A DNA stretch of 16,734 bases from UBA920 sp038257015 (GCA_038257015.1 JBBSJS010000018.1:1-16734), one strand, 5' to 3'. Positions 1 to 7,290 are shown, counted from the first letter of the stretch. Notes: generated by a model from the letters alone, not told the origin. Numbers and translations are program-made.

Positions 1-184
1 TGATTGGTCTAGATAACTCATTTTTTGGAATTGATCGCAAGCTTTCTGCTAGTTGTACAAGCTCTCTTACTTCCGCATGATTACTTAAATCATTACTAAG
101 AACAACTCTGTCAGATTTCTGTGCAGTGCGGGATTGCTTTAAAGCTTGCTCTAATTTGTCGGGGTTTAGTTCTAAGTACTTCAT
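1..184 (-). CDS. Partial CDS downstream of the sigma factor, possible anti-sigma or regulatory protein
   Basis: The ATG (182-184) overlaps the TGA stop (181-183) of the upstream sigma-factor gene as ATGA, so the two are probably translationally coupled. The frame stays open for 61 codons to the window edge, so the C-terminus is missing. It begins MKYLELNPDKLEQALKQ and is hydrophilic, with a segment LVQLAESLRSIPKNEL. That segment recalls the N-terminal helices of proteins encoded just after ECF sigma factors, such as DUF5667-like or anti-sigma proteins. No membrane segment is reached in the visible part. An anti-sigma role is inferred only from position and this weak resemblance. That it is a real gene is more certain than its function. 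Confidence 0.6.
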   Translation of the reverse strand, partial: MKYLELNPDKLEQALKQSRTAQKSDRVVLSNDLSNHAEVRELVQLAESLRSIPKNELSRPI

Positions 185-771
185 GGGTTGTGTGAGTCAA
201 ATTGCGATAAGTGTTCGTCTATAAGTTGTTTTAGTTTTGCCAAAGCTCTGTGTTGCATTACGCGAATAGCGCCTTCTGATTTCTGTAATATTTCTGCTAT
301 GGTTGAACTTTCTAAATCTTCAAAGAATCTGAGTCTCAATAATTTTTGATCATCTTCTGGTAATTCTTTCAAGAATTCAAGAAGCAGTTTTTGGTTATGT
401 TCCAGATTGAGCTCGTCGATAATAGTGCTCTCGTATTGTAAAGTGTTTTCAACTTGCTCTAAATCTACTGTGATTTTTTTGCTGCGATAATGGTCTATAA
501 CCATATTGCGAGAGATTTGAAACAACCATCCTTCAAAAGCATCGATTTCATTTAGGCCTTTGAGTTTGTGGTAAACTTTTACGAAAACTTCTTCAGTTAA
601 GTCTTCAGCGTTTTCTTTATGACTTACACGGTAGAAAATAAATCTATAAATTCTATCGAAGTAGTGCTCATAAAGAGAGGCGAAAGCATCCTGATTACCA
701 GCCTTGGCTTTGGATATTACCTTGGAGAGTTCACTTTCAGGTATTTCTTTGTAATTTGCTGGTGTACTCAT
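181..771 (-). CDS. ECF-type RNA polymerase sigma factor (sigma-70 family)
   Basis: 196 aa, the normal length for an ECF sigma factor. Region 2 spans about residues 27-98: it has the DRIYRFIFYRV core-binding helix, the acidic AEDLTEEVF segment and FEGWLFQISRNMVIDHYR, which fits the -10 recognition helix. A 35-residue acidic linker follows. Region 4 (about 134-183) holds LPEDDQKLLRLRFFEDL and the helix-turn-helix segment IAEILQKSEGAIRVMQHRAL, which would contact the -35 element. There is no C-terminal sensory extension. The next gene starts inside its stop codon, the usual place for a cognate anti-sigma factor. Upstream, near 820-828, there is a -10-like TATGAT/TACAAT on the minus strand but no convincing -35, and no Shine-Dalgarno sequence before the ATG. 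The family call is firm; the regulon is unknown. Confidence 0.93.
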   Translation of the reverse strand: MSTPANYKEIPESELSKVISKAKAGNQDAFASLYEHYFDRIYRFIFYRVSHKENAEDLTEEVFVKVYHKLKGLNEIDAFEGWLFQISRNMVIDHYRSKKITVDLEQVENTLQYESTIIDELNLEHNQKLLLEFLKELPEDDQKLLRLRFFEDLESSTIAEILQKSEGAIRVMQHRALAKLKQLIDEHLSQFDSHNP

Positions 772-864
772 ACAGACGTGCGATACTTAAAACTGTTACA
801 AAACGGCTTATTTATAGCATTGTATCATAGATAAATGCTTGTACTTTTTGAATTTTACCCTTAA

Positions 865-1533
865 TTACCAAATAATTGGCACTTTTTGACGACTCATCAG
901 GTAATCATTGCATTTTGAGAAGTGCTTACTGCCAAAGAATCCAGTGCGGGCTGAGAAAGGTGAGGGGTGAGGAGCCTCTAAAATGAGGTGCTTAGACTCG
1001 TCAATGAGAGTCTTTTTGCCACGGGCATAGTTACCCCAAAGCATAAAAACTATTCCTGACTTTTTCTCAGAGATTTGTTCGATAATGTAGTCGGTAAATT
1101 TTCCCCAACCTATGTCTCGATGCGATGCTGGTTTATGTGCGGCAACTGTCAGGATGCTGTTAAGTAGGAATACCCCTTGTTCTGCCCAATCTTCTAAGTT
1201 GCCTGAAGTGAAATCCTTTTTTATAGACAAATCGCTTTCAATCTCCTTATAGATATTTTGCAAAGAAGGTGGGATAAGCACTTTGTTTGGAACAGAGAAG
1301 CTTAGTCCGTGTGCTTGTCCGGGTCCGTGATAGGGATCTTGTCCGATTATAACTACCTGAACTCTAGAGAAAGGTGTTAACCAAAATGCTTTGAAAATAT
1401 CTGCGGGTTTTGGATAGACGGTTTTGGATAAATATTCTTCTTTGATTTTATCTGAAATAGCTTGAAAAGTTTCAGTTTCAAAAAAGTTTTGCAACACTTC
1501 CTGCCATTCTGATTCTATGTCAACTTTTTTCAT
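865..1533 (-). CDS. ung: Uracil-DNA glycosylase, family 1
   Basis: 222 aa, typical for Ung. It cuts uracil from DNA as the first step of base-excision repair. The water-activating motif GQDPYHG lies at residues 64-70, with Asp66 corresponding to the catalytic Asp64 of E. coli. GPGQAHGLSFSV follows (70-81). LLNS (123-126) carries the Asn that recognises uracil. HPSPFSA (189-195), with His189, forms the leucine-loop/catalytic-His motif, followed by GFFGSKHF. The protein ends shortly after, at KVPIIW, as in short Ung forms. The ATG at 1531-1533 is the first Met and gives a full N-terminal helix; no Shine-Dalgarno sequence precedes it. It stands as a separate gene between the sigma factor (93 bases downstream) and the phosphatase (48 bases upstream), all on the same strand. 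Confidence 0.97.
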   Translation of the reverse strand: MKKVDIESEWQEVLQNFFETETFQAISDKIKEEYLSKTVYPKPADIFKAFWLTPFSRVQVVIIGQDPYHGPGQAHGLSFSVPNKVLIPPSLQNIYKEIESDLSIKKDFTSGNLEDWAEQGVFLLNSILTVAAHKPASHRDIGWGKFTDYIIEQISEKKSGIVFMLWGNYARGKKTLIDESKHLILEAPHPSPFSARTGFFGSKHFSKCNDYLMSRQKVPIIW

Positions 1534-1581
1534 TTATAGATATATTGTTGTTTCCAGGAATCACGGCACACGTAAGATTAT

Positions 1582-2409
1582 TTATAATTCTAATCTAAGA
1601 TATGCCCGGTCATCGAATGAGATGTTATTAACCTGCAAGCCCTTGGTGGACTTGTAAAGTCTATACATTAGTGGGTCGTCACGCAGAACCACTTCTAGTT
1701 TAGCTTCTGACTCTTTCAGGGTATTTTTCAGAAATGGGTAACCATCTGAGGCTAATACAATTTCATTACTTTCTGCAGGTATGGGAATTATTTTAATAGA
1801 AGCATGGTCCTTAAAAAACCCATCAATAACTGTATAATTTAAATCTGAAATAGAGTTAGTGTTCTGAAAAAGACTTTGTCTTAAAAGTAAAGGTGTAATA
1901 AAGTCTCTTCCAGTGTCGTGTTTACGCATTTCATCCAAGCTTTTACCGTTTTTGATTTCGCTTTCGATAAACATTGCTCGAGCATTGCTTGTGATTGAAT
2001 CGATAAGTTTGGAGTTTGTGACTAACTGATCTGAGACCAAAGCTTGGCAGTCTCCAACCATCCAGAGCTCTCGTTTGGTGGCAGAATAAATTATCACACT
2101 TGCTGTTAATCGATCTGCAGGAGACTTTAGCATGGTTTCTGTGAATTTATTTTCGTTATACCAGTCCAGAACAGCAGAATTGATAATCTGAAAACACTCC
2201 TGACGGGATATATCTGGTTGTAGGTTTTGTAGTGATTGAGTGATTAGCTCGGAAGCTAATTTACCAGTACTTTTACCCTCAAAAGTCTTTAGTGACTTCG
2301 ATGTTGCCCCATCAACAACTGCTGCAAAATAATTGTTGAGAAAAATACCGTCCTCACATGCTTCTAAAGATCCGGACTTAGAAACCAATTTTTTTTCTAT
2401 TAGTTTCAT
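1582..2409 (-). CDS. Divergent PP2C/PPM-family protein phosphatase
   Basis: 275 aa from the ATG at 2407-2409. The frame stays open further upstream to 2517, but that part reads through the tRNA-Ser gene, so the internal Met (MKLIEKKLV) is taken as the start. Metal-binding landmarks of PPM phosphatases occur in order: LEACEDG (Glu19-Asp20, motif I), FAAVVDGATS (Asp33), RLTASVIIYSA then WMVGDCQA (Asp120), IVLASDGYP (Asp222) and a C-terminal FDDRAYLRL (Asp266/267). The family removes phosphate from Ser/Thr using two Mn/Mg ions. The sequence is far from classical PP2C (GDCQA instead of GDSRA), so the substrate is unknown and it could be a degenerate family member. No membrane segment is present. 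It lies 46 bases downstream of tRNA-Ser on the same strand and may be co-transcribed with it. Confidence 0.75.
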   Translation of the reverse strand: MKLIEKKLVSKSGSLEACEDGIFLNNYFAAVVDGATSKSLKTFEGKSTGKLASELITQSLQNLQPDISRQECFQIINSAVLDWYNENKFTETMLKSPADRLTASVIIYSATKRELWMVGDCQALVSDQLVTNSKLIDSITSNARAMFIESEIKNGKSLDEMRKHDTGRDFITPLLLRQSLFQNTNSISDLNYTVIDGFFKDHASIKIIPIPAESNEIVLASDGYPFLKNTLKESEAKLEVVLRDDPLMYRLYKSTKGLQVNNISFDDRAYLRLEL

Positions 2410-2455
2410 ATTACAATGGTTAATGTATAACTTAAATTTGTTCCAAATTAACCAC

Positions 2456-2549
<94 letters not shown>

Positions 2550-2575
2550 ATGTCACAACTACCTACGCATGTTCT

Positions 2576-2595
2576 TTTTGGCCTGAAGGCCAAAA
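2576..2595. repeat. Flank-conserved hairpin, copy 1
   Basis: Perfect 8-bp stem TTTTGGCC / GGCCAAAA with tetraloop TGAA. It is preceded by GCATGTTC (2567-2574) and followed by CTCACGAGCTCCGGT (2596-2610). The same flanks surround a different palindrome at 3025-3038, so the flanks are conserved while the hairpin differs. Confidence 0.75.
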
Positions 2596-2621
2596 CTCAC
2601 GAGCTCCGGTGTTGTTCCTTT

Positions 2622-2667
2622 CACATTCACGCTTAACCTCGCTACGCTCGGCCCAAGTGTGAATGTG
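2622..2667. repeat. Loop-conserved hairpin, copy a
   Basis: Perfect 9-bp outer arms CACATTCAC (2622-2630) and GTGAATGTG (2659-2667), a G-T pair, then CTT/AAG. They close a loop AACCTCGCTACGCTCGGCCC. The closing CTT-AACC...CCC-AAG is shared with the hairpins at 2821, 2909 and 2954, whose outer arms are unrelated in sequence. Confidence 0.75.
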
Positions 2668-2773
2668 GCTGTTGTTGTTTTCTCTGGTAGCGGATACGGT
2701 AAACCGTCCCGCTCTATGCTCACATCAGCAGAGCCGATGTTCGCTTTCTAAAGTAACTACCTTCGACTTGTTC

Positions 2774-2794
2774 GTTTATGACTTTGTCATAAAC
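2774..2794. repeat. Perfect 9-bp hairpin
   Basis: GTTTATGAC (2774-2782), loop TTT, GTCATAAAC (2786-2794). It belongs to neither hairpin family but lies in the same interval. No T-tract follows on either strand, so it does not look like an intrinsic terminator. Confidence 0.6.
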
Positions 2795-2820
2795 TCACTA
2801 ACCTCAGCATTACTCCTTTT

Positions 2821-2858
2821 CCCCAAATCACTTAACCTACGGCCCAAGTGATTAGGGG
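2821..2858. repeat. Loop-conserved hairpin, copy b
   Basis: CCCC-A-AATCACTT (2821-2833) pairs with AAGTGATT-A-GGGG (2846-2858), 12 pairs with one A/A mismatch. They close the loop AACCTACGGCCC, a shortened form of the loop in copy a. Confidence 0.75.
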
Positions 2859-2908
2859 GCCCCATTTTCTGGAGTCATTTATGAAGGCAATTTTTGGTAT
2901 TTCTACTT

Positions 2909-2949
2909 CCAAACTTGGCTTAACCATTCGGGCTCAAGCAAAAGTTTGG
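2909..2949. repeat. Loop-conserved hairpin, copy c
   Basis: CCAAACTT (2909-2916) pairs with AAGTTTGG (2942-2949). After a small internal bulge, GCTT (2918-2921) pairs with AAGC (2936-2939). The loop AACCATTCGGGCTC keeps the AACC...CGG pattern of the family. Confidence 0.7.
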
Positions 2950-2953
2950 TTCT

Positions 2954-2989
2954 TTTCACTTAACTTCGCTATGCTCAGCCCAAGTGAAA
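2954..2989. repeat. Loop-conserved hairpin, copy d
   Basis: TTTCACTT (2954-2961) pairs perfectly with AAGTGAAA (2982-2989) around the loop AACTTCGCTATGCTCAGCCC. That loop differs from the loop of copy a at three positions, although the outer arms differ. Confidence 0.75.
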
Positions 2990-3024
2990 GTTCAGCTTTT
3001 TGTTAACTTTCTTTCGCATGTTCA

Positions 3025-3038
3025 ACTTTAGCTAAAGT
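3025..3038. repeat. Flank-conserved palindrome, copy 2
   Basis: Perfect 14-base palindrome ACTTTAGCTAAAGT, preceded by GCATGTTC (3017-3024) and followed by CTTACGAGCTCCGGT (3039-3053). The flanks match those of the hairpin at 2576-2595 with one change, but the palindrome is different. Confidence 0.75.
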
Positions 3039-3053
3039 CTTACGAGCTCCGGT

Positions 3054-3120
3054 TTTGCCTGTCGGCAGGGGATATCTAGCAAGTGTATTGAGATCTTCCC
3101 TTCGCTCAAGATGGCAGGGT
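3054..3120. repeat. Degenerate copy of the dispersed CCTGCCGGCAGG repeat
   Basis: CCTGTCGGCAGG (3058-3069) is followed by GGATATC and, further on, AGATCTTCCCTTCGCTCAAGATGGCAGG. This is the same order (palindrome, GGATCTC, CTCGCTC-like end, TGACA/TGGCA) seen in the fuller copies at 9911-10065 and inside miaA. Confidence 0.6.
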
Positions 3121-3225
3121 ATTTCTATCCAGCAACACTCTCTAGTGAAAGTATTAATCTATTCAAAGCATAAGTAAATACTTTGTTATTTTATAGAAAA
3201 AGTTGGGTTTGGTCAATCTGGTCGT

Positions 3226-3933
3226 CTAGTCCTGGGCGATTGCAAAGCAAACCACTTCAACGTCACGACTGCTTTTAATAGCTTTAGTAGCATGTAGAAA
3301 CGTCGATCCTGTTGTTGTGATATCGTCAACTAGTAATAAATATTTACTTTGTTTTTCTGGACCTGAAAAGACGAAGCTGCTTTTTAAATTCTCCATACGT
3401 TGTTTCGCATTTAAATCCATTTGAGGTTTGGTAAATTTCCATCTATTTAAACCTCTGGTTAGTCTTATGTCCCTCAGTTTACTTAACTCTACAGCGAAAA
3501 CATCAGCTTGGTTAAAACCTCTCCAGCTATGTTTCTTTTTATGTAACGGTATAGACAGCATGTCGTATTTGCTATCACTGGTTAGTTGTTGTGATAATTC
3601 GACAGAGCAAAATCTCGCTAACAACTGAAATATCTCTGGGACAAACTGATATTTTCCAGCTCTAATTAACTTTGAGATTGTACGATTTTGGTAGGGGAAC
3701 AGAGTAACTAATCTTTCGGGAGTAAATTTAGTTTGACACTTAGGGTGCGTGAAGCCATTCAGGCTTGGTTTTTGGCAAACAATACAACGCTGTTGCTTAA
3801 GGCGAGGAAGTCCAGTAAAGCAAGGTTCGCATAAGTATGAATCGTAGTTACCGCATCCCAAACAAAACTTTGGGAAAATTAAGTCCAGCCAAAAGTCGTA
3901 TAATTTTCTAAATAAATCTTGAAAGTTTAGCAT
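3226..3933 (-). CDS. comF: ComF-family phosphoribosyltransferase-like protein
   Basis: 235 aa, normal for ComF/GntX-like proteins. The N-terminal zinc-ribbon-like region has pairs CLGC (24-27), CEPC (35-38) and CIVC (50-53), plus Cys66. The central RGFNQA (138-143) is the family signature. KPQMDLNAKQRMENLKSSF (169-187) matches the usual TQ-x-L-x5-R-x2-N-x4-F segment. The PRPP-binding motif LLLVDDITTTGST lies at 199-211. In competent bacteria ComF helps internalise and process transforming DNA; in many others its exact reaction is unproved. The ATG at 3931-3933 is the first Met and lacks a Shine-Dalgarno sequence. The gene is 75 bases downstream of clpC on the same strand, beyond a probable terminator. 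No other competence gene is in the window. Confidence 0.9.
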   Translation of the reverse strand: MLNFQDLFRKLYDFWLDLIFPKFCLGCGNYDSYLCEPCFTGLPRLKQQRCIVCQKPSLNGFTHPKCQTKFTPERLVTLFPYQNRTISKLIRAGKYQFVPEIFQLLARFCSVELSQQLTSDSKYDMLSIPLHKKKHSWRGFNQADVFAVELSKLRDIRLTRGLNRWKFTKPQMDLNAKQRMENLKSSFVFSGPEKQSKYLLLVDDITTTGSTFLHATKAIKSSRDVEVVCFAIAQD

Positions 3934-3962
3934 TAATATAGCTTATCAAGATTGTGATCAAG

Positions 3963-3995
3963 AAAATATAAAAACCTCGGTATGACCCAAGGTTT
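3963..3995 (-). terminator. Intrinsic terminator after clpC
   Basis: On the minus strand AAACCTTGG / CCGAGGTTT (plus-strand 87-95 and 72-80 of the 3900s block, i.e. 3987-3995 and 3972-3980) forms a 9-bp stem including one U-G pair around a 6-base loop. An interrupted T-run (TTATATTTTCT) follows. It begins 13 bases after the clpC stop. Confidence 0.6.
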
Positions 3996-4008
3996 ATATA
4001 TAGATTCT

Positions 4009-6552
4009 TTAAACAGGAACAGCTTCTGGAATGGCTTGTTTAATGTCAAAGTGAATTTTATCTTTGCGTATTTCTGCAAAAACAGAAGCACCTTCCGATA
4101 AGTTCTGCCCAATAATTTCCTCAGCCAATGGATCGCTAAGGAAGTCTTGAATATTCTTGCGAATAAATCGCGCGCCTTGAAGTGGGTCTAAGCTCTTTTC
4201 AGTAATAAATTTAACTACATTAGGGGAGACTTTGAAAGTAATAGACTTTTCCTGTAACCGTTTCTGTAAATCTGAAATTTGCAGAGAAGTAATCTTTTTT
4301 AGTTGCTGTAAGCCAAGTGGCCTGAAAACCAAGATTTTATCAATACGGTTCAGGAATTCCGGACGCAGCTCTTTCTTTAATTTCTCAAGTAAACCATCTC
4401 GAATTCGATCGTATTCTTTATCGAGCAACTCTTTTTTAGCTGAAGAAGATTCAGTTTCGGCAAACCCAATTTTTTTGGCTTGCGCGTTAAGTTCCTGCAT
4501 GCCAAGGTTTGAGGTCATGATAATAACAGTGTTGGTAAAGTTAACCTTTTTACCAGCCGCGTCTGTAAGTTGTCCATCTTCAAGAATCTGCAAGAGAATA
4601 TTGAAAACATCAGGGTTGGCTTTTTCGATTTCATCGAAAAGAATCACGGCGTATGGTTTTCTGCGAACTGCTTCAGTTAAACGACCACCTTCTTCATAGC
4701 CAACATAACCAGCTGGAGCACCGATTAACCTTGAAACATTGTGTCGTTCCATAAATTCTGACATGTCCACTCTAATTAAAGCTTCGCTGTCTTCAAAGAC
4801 TTCTTGAGCAATCATTTTTGCAGTTTCAGTTTTACCAACACCAGTAGGACCAAGGAACATAAATGAGCCAATTGGTCTTTTGGGGTCTGCCAGCCCAGCC
4901 CGACTACGACGAATAGTTTTAGCAATTTCAGTAATTGCTTCGTCTTGTCCAACAATTCGTGTCTTTAGGGTCTTTTCTAAGTTTGAAAGTTTACCAATTT
5001 CATTTTGAGCCAGTTTCTGCAATGGAATCTTTGTCATCAAAGAGACTGTATTAGCTATATCTTCAGCGGTTAGGGAATACACCGGTTCTTTATCGCCCTG
5101 ATCTAGTAATTCTAGTTCTCGCTTTTGTTGCAGTAATCGTTCTTCTTGGCTTCGCAAGTGAAGAGCAGTCGTGAAGTCTTGCGAAAGTACGGCTTTAGTT
5201 TTTTCTTCTTCCAAAGCTTCAAGTTCGTTTTGAACTTTCTTTTTACTTTTGGCGAGTTTGGAGTTGCTGTGAATACTTCGAAGGAAGGCAGAAGTTTCAT
5301 CTATTAAATCTACAGCTTTGTCTGGGAGGAAATGGTCTTGAATATAGCGCTCTGATAAATCTACAGCGGCCTGAATAGCCTCGTCGGTGATTTGAACATT
5401 GTGATGCTTCTCGTAGTTTGGTCGCAACCCTTTTAGAATTTCAACTGACTCCAGTTTACTTGGTTCTTCTACTAAAATAGATTGAAAGCGGCGTTCTAAA
5501 GCGGCATCATTTTCAATATACTTTTTATATTCGGCCAAAGTAGTGGCACCGATTGTTTTTAATTCTCCACGAGCTAAAGCAGGCTTTAGGATATTGGCAG
5601 CATCAAGACTGCCTGTAGTTGCACCAGCACCAACCATGGTGTGAAGCTCGTCTATAAATAGAATAATCTCTGGGCGAGACTTGGCCTCGTCTATAATTTG
5701 TTTTAAGCGGTTTTCAAATTCACCACGGAACATTGAGCCTGCTACTACTAAAGCTAAATCTAAAGCTAAAATTTTCTTGTCTAGTAATGTGTCAGGTACT
5801 TCACGGTTGGCGATAGAGAGTGCCAAGCCTTCAACGATTGCAGTTTTACCAACCCCGGCTTCACCAATTAGGACAGGATTATTTTTGGTGCGACGACCGA
5901 GGATGCTGACTAATCTTTCGATCTCTTTCTTGCGACCAATTACGGGATCAATGTTTCCCTGTGCAGCTTTTTTAGTTAAATCGGTTGTGAACTGCTCGAG
6001 CATGTTAACCTTGCGACCATCTGGCTGAGGTTGTGGTTGTTCATGATTATGAGATGGTCCTTGCATCTGGCTATTATCAGCCGACATTTCAGGGAACTTA
6101 GAAATATTTTCAAACACAGTAATCAAATTGCGTTCAAGTTCAGTAGTATCAATTCCTAATTTAGAAAGTATTACTCGTGACTTGTTATGGTTAGTTGTGA
6201 TTAATCCATAGAGAAAATGTTCTGTACCGATAAATTGGTATCCGTACTGACTAGCAACGATGGCCGACTTTTCTATGGCAGCTCTAAGGTTCTCGGAAAG
6301 AATTGGTTTCCAGACAGGGATTTCGTTATTCTTGTTTACTAAAACGATTTCAGACTTTAGTAAATCTGCAGAGATTTTTGACTTGATCAGAATTTCAGCA
6401 GCAAAAGAAGACTTCTCTGAGACAATGCCAAATAAGAGATGCTCGGTACCAATATGGTCGTGGTGCAACTCTTCTGAAGCCATTTGCGCAGCAATCAAAG
6501 CATTCTTCGCGCGGCTGGAAAGTCTCTCTAATATAAATGAAAAATTGTTCAT
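4009..6552 (-). CDS. clpC: ClpC-type AAA+ unfoldase of the Clp protease
   Basis: 847 aa, close to the usual ClpC length. Two Clp N-repeats (about 5-65 and 85-145) are followed by a His/Gln/Pro-rich linker (165-178). D1 has Walker A GEAGVGKT (230-237) and Walker B ILFIDE (297-302). The coiled middle domain (about 430-485) has a UVR-like stretch EEEKTKAVLSQDFTTALHLR, which marks ClpC rather than ClpB. D2 has Walker A GPTGVGKT (568-575), pore loop GYVGYE (615-620) and Walker B VILFDE (636-641). The IGF tripeptide (695-697) is the loop that docks onto ClpP, so it should feed substrates to ClpP, which is not encoded here. The start at 6550-6552 gives a full first N-repeat. Expression is from the promoter/CIRCE pair just upstream, implying heat-shock control by HrcA. 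Confidence 0.97.
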   Translation of the reverse strand: MNNFSFILERLSSRAKNALIAAQMASEELHHDHIGTEHLLFGIVSEKSSFAAEILIKSKISADLLKSEIVLVNKNNEIPVWKPILSENLRAAIEKSAIVASQYGYQFIGTEHFLYGLITTNHNKSRVILSKLGIDTTELERNLITVFENISKFPEMSADNSQMQGPSHNHEQPQPQPDGRKVNMLEQFTTDLTKKAAQGNIDPVIGRKKEIERLVSILGRRTKNNPVLIGEAGVGKTAIVEGLALSIANREVPDTLLDKKILALDLALVVAGSMFRGEFENRLKQIIDEAKSRPEIILFIDELHTMVGAGATTGSLDAANILKPALARGELKTIGATTLAEYKKYIENDAALERRFQSILVEEPSKLESVEILKGLRPNYEKHHNVQITDEAIQAAVDLSERYIQDHFLPDKAVDLIDETSAFLRSIHSNSKLAKSKKKVQNELEALEEEKTKAVLSQDFTTALHLRSQEERLLQQKRELELLDQGDKEPVYSLTAEDIANTVSLMTKIPLQKLAQNEIGKLSNLEKTLKTRIVGQDEAITEIAKTIRRSRAGLADPKRPIGSFMFLGPTGVGKTETAKMIAQEVFEDSEALIRVDMSEFMERHNVSRLIGAPAGYVGYEEGGRLTEAVRRKPYAVILFDEIEKANPDVFNILLQILEDGQLTDAAGKKVNFTNTVIIMTSNLGMQELNAQAKKIGFAETESSSAKKELLDKEYDRIRDGLLEKLKKELRPEFLNRIDKILVFRPLGLQQLKKITSLQISDLQKRLQEKSITFKVSPNVVKFITEKSLDPLQGARFIRKNIQDFLSDPLAEEIIGQNLSEGASVFAEIRKDKIHFDIKQAIPEAVPV

Positions 6553-6568
6553 AGTTTATGAGTGGGTT

Positions 6569-6587
6569 ACATTCCCTCAAGGAATGT
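6569..6587 (-). promoter_or_regulatory. Small hairpin in the clpC 5' leader
   Basis: ACATTCC / GGAATGT, a perfect 7-bp stem with a 5-base loop, lies between the CIRCE operator and the clpC ATG. No Shine-Dalgarno sequence is visible between it and the start. It could affect mRNA stability or initiation; the function is not shown. Confidence 0.4.
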
Positions 6588-6607
6588 TAGCGTTTATTAG
6601 TCTGTAA

Positions 6608-6634
6608 TTAGCACTCTACTGAGTAGACTGCTAA
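6608..6634 (-). promoter_or_regulatory. CIRCE operator (HrcA-binding site) for clpC
   Basis: Plus strand TTAGCACTC (6608-6616), 9-base spacer, GACTGCTAA (6626-6634). The established CIRCE consensus is TTAGCACTC-N9-GAGTGCTAA, so this has the correct spacer and one mismatch. It sits directly downstream of the clpC -10 box over the expected transcription start, where HrcA represses. hrcA itself is not in the window. Confidence 0.92.
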
Positions 6635-6638
6635 TTTA

Positions 6639-6667
6639 TTTATACATCGCCTGTGCTCATGTGTCAA
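6639..6667 (-). promoter_or_regulatory. Sigma-70 promoter of clpC
   Basis: On the minus strand there is a consensus -35 TTGACA (6662-6667), a 17-base spacer and a -10 TATAAA (6639-6644). The CIRCE element begins five bases further downstream. Confidence 0.9.
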
Positions 6668-6721
6668 TAGATTATTTCTGGAAGAAATCTTTATGAAATA
6701 GCTATATAATGTATATGGTCA

Positions 6722-6749
6722 TTGTATCACTCTGTAGGCAAGATATAAT
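6722..6749 (+). promoter_or_regulatory. Promoter of recX, probably giving a near-leaderless mRNA
   Basis: TTGTAT (6722-6727), 16-base spacer, consensus -10 TATAAT (6744-6749). The recX ATG begins 10 bases after the -10 box, so a start 6-8 bases downstream leaves a leader of only 2-4 bases and no room for a Shine-Dalgarno sequence. Confidence 0.7.
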
Positions 6750-6758
6750 CAATTTATT

Positions 6759-7262
6759 ATGTATAAACAATCAAAACCGCTAAAACAACCAGAAAATTCG
6801 GAACACGGTTTTAATTATGCGATGTTTCTATTAAACCTTAGTGCAAAGACAGAAACTGAGCTTCGCAAAAAACTTACACAAAGAGGATATGCCGCAGGGG
6901 TAATCGATGAAGTTATAAAGCGATTGAAAGAGTATGACTACATCAATGATGTAAAGTATGCAGAAAGTTTTATTGCAACAATGAAAAGTTACAAAACTTA
7001 TGGTTATTTTGCAATCAGGCAAAAGATGGCCTTAAAGTTACTGCAAAGTACCTTGGTGGAAAAATCGTTGCGAGTCCATTTCACCTTGGAAGATGAGAGG
7101 GAGGTTATGGAGAGATACCTGGAACAACAACTTCCCAAAACTGATAATAAAATTAAATCGTCAGCGAAGAAAAGATTCGACAAATTACCTTATGAAGATA
7201 AGCAGAAGCTTATGAGAAAGTTAGCCAGTAGAGGCTTTCGGATGGACATAATCTTAAATTGA
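6759..7262 (+). CDS. recX: RecX-family regulator of RecA
   Basis: 167 aa, within the RecX range (about 150-200). RecX proteins bind the RecA filament groove and limit recombinase activity. The N-terminal part has the family pattern FNYAMFLLNLSAKTETELR then KLTQRGY and VIKRLKEYDYINDVKYAESFI (about 18-73), the first three-helix repeat. The end, KLMRKLASRGFRMDIILN, matches the last repeat, which commonly reads L-R-R-G-F. It is monocistronic and not next to recA. It runs divergently from clpC and convergently with the 91-aa gene; its TGA stop touches the shared terminator hairpin. The ATG lies just after a strong -10 box. Confidence 0.9.
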   Translation: MYKQSKPLKQPENSEHGFNYAMFLLNLSAKTETELRKKLTQRGYAAGVIDEVIKRLKEYDYINDVKYAESFIATMKSYKTYGYFAIRQKMALKLLQSTLVEKSLRVHFTLEDEREVMERYLEQQLPKTDNKIKSSAKKRFDKLPYEDKQKLMRKLASRGFRMDIILN

Positions 7263-7290
7263 AAAACTGATGTATTAAACATCAGTTTTT
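7262..7290. terminator. Bidirectional intrinsic terminator shared by recX and the lemA-htpX operon
   Basis: Perfect 12-bp stem AAAAACTGATGT / ACATCAGTTTTT with loop ATTAA. A/T runs at both ends make it functional on both strands. It touches the recX stop codon and contains the stop and last codons of the convergent 91-aa gene. Confidence 0.9.

Larger units (their letters stand above)
2550..3225. other. Gene-free, hairpin-rich interval between tRNA-Ser and comF
   Basis: About 675 bases with no credible coding frame on either strand. They are dominated by short perfect inverted repeats: 2576-2595, 2622-2667, 2774-2794, 2821-2858, 2909-2949, 2954-2989 and 3025-3038. A degenerate copy of the CCTGCCGGCAGG-type repeat lies at 3054-3120, and a looser inverted pair AAAGTATT/AATACTTT at 3148-3184. 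The hairpins fall into two families with conserved loop or flanks and variable arms, listed separately. Open frames here, such as 2663-2851, are products of the repeats. The function is unknown. Structured RNA, a graveyard of palindromic repeats, or single-strand recombination substrates are all possible. Confidence 0.7.

Noticed and set aside
2774..2794. Intrinsic terminator
   Set aside because: The stem is perfect but no T-run follows on either strand.
2663..2851. A 62-codon open frame on the plus strand in the hairpin-rich interval
   Set aside because: It runs across several hairpins and repeat units, has no initiation signal and no protein-like pattern.
2881..3006. A 41-codon plus-strand frame preceded by GGAG 6 bases upstream
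   Set aside because: The initiation signal is plausible, but the codons are made of two members of the loop-conserved hairpin family, so it is more likely chance.
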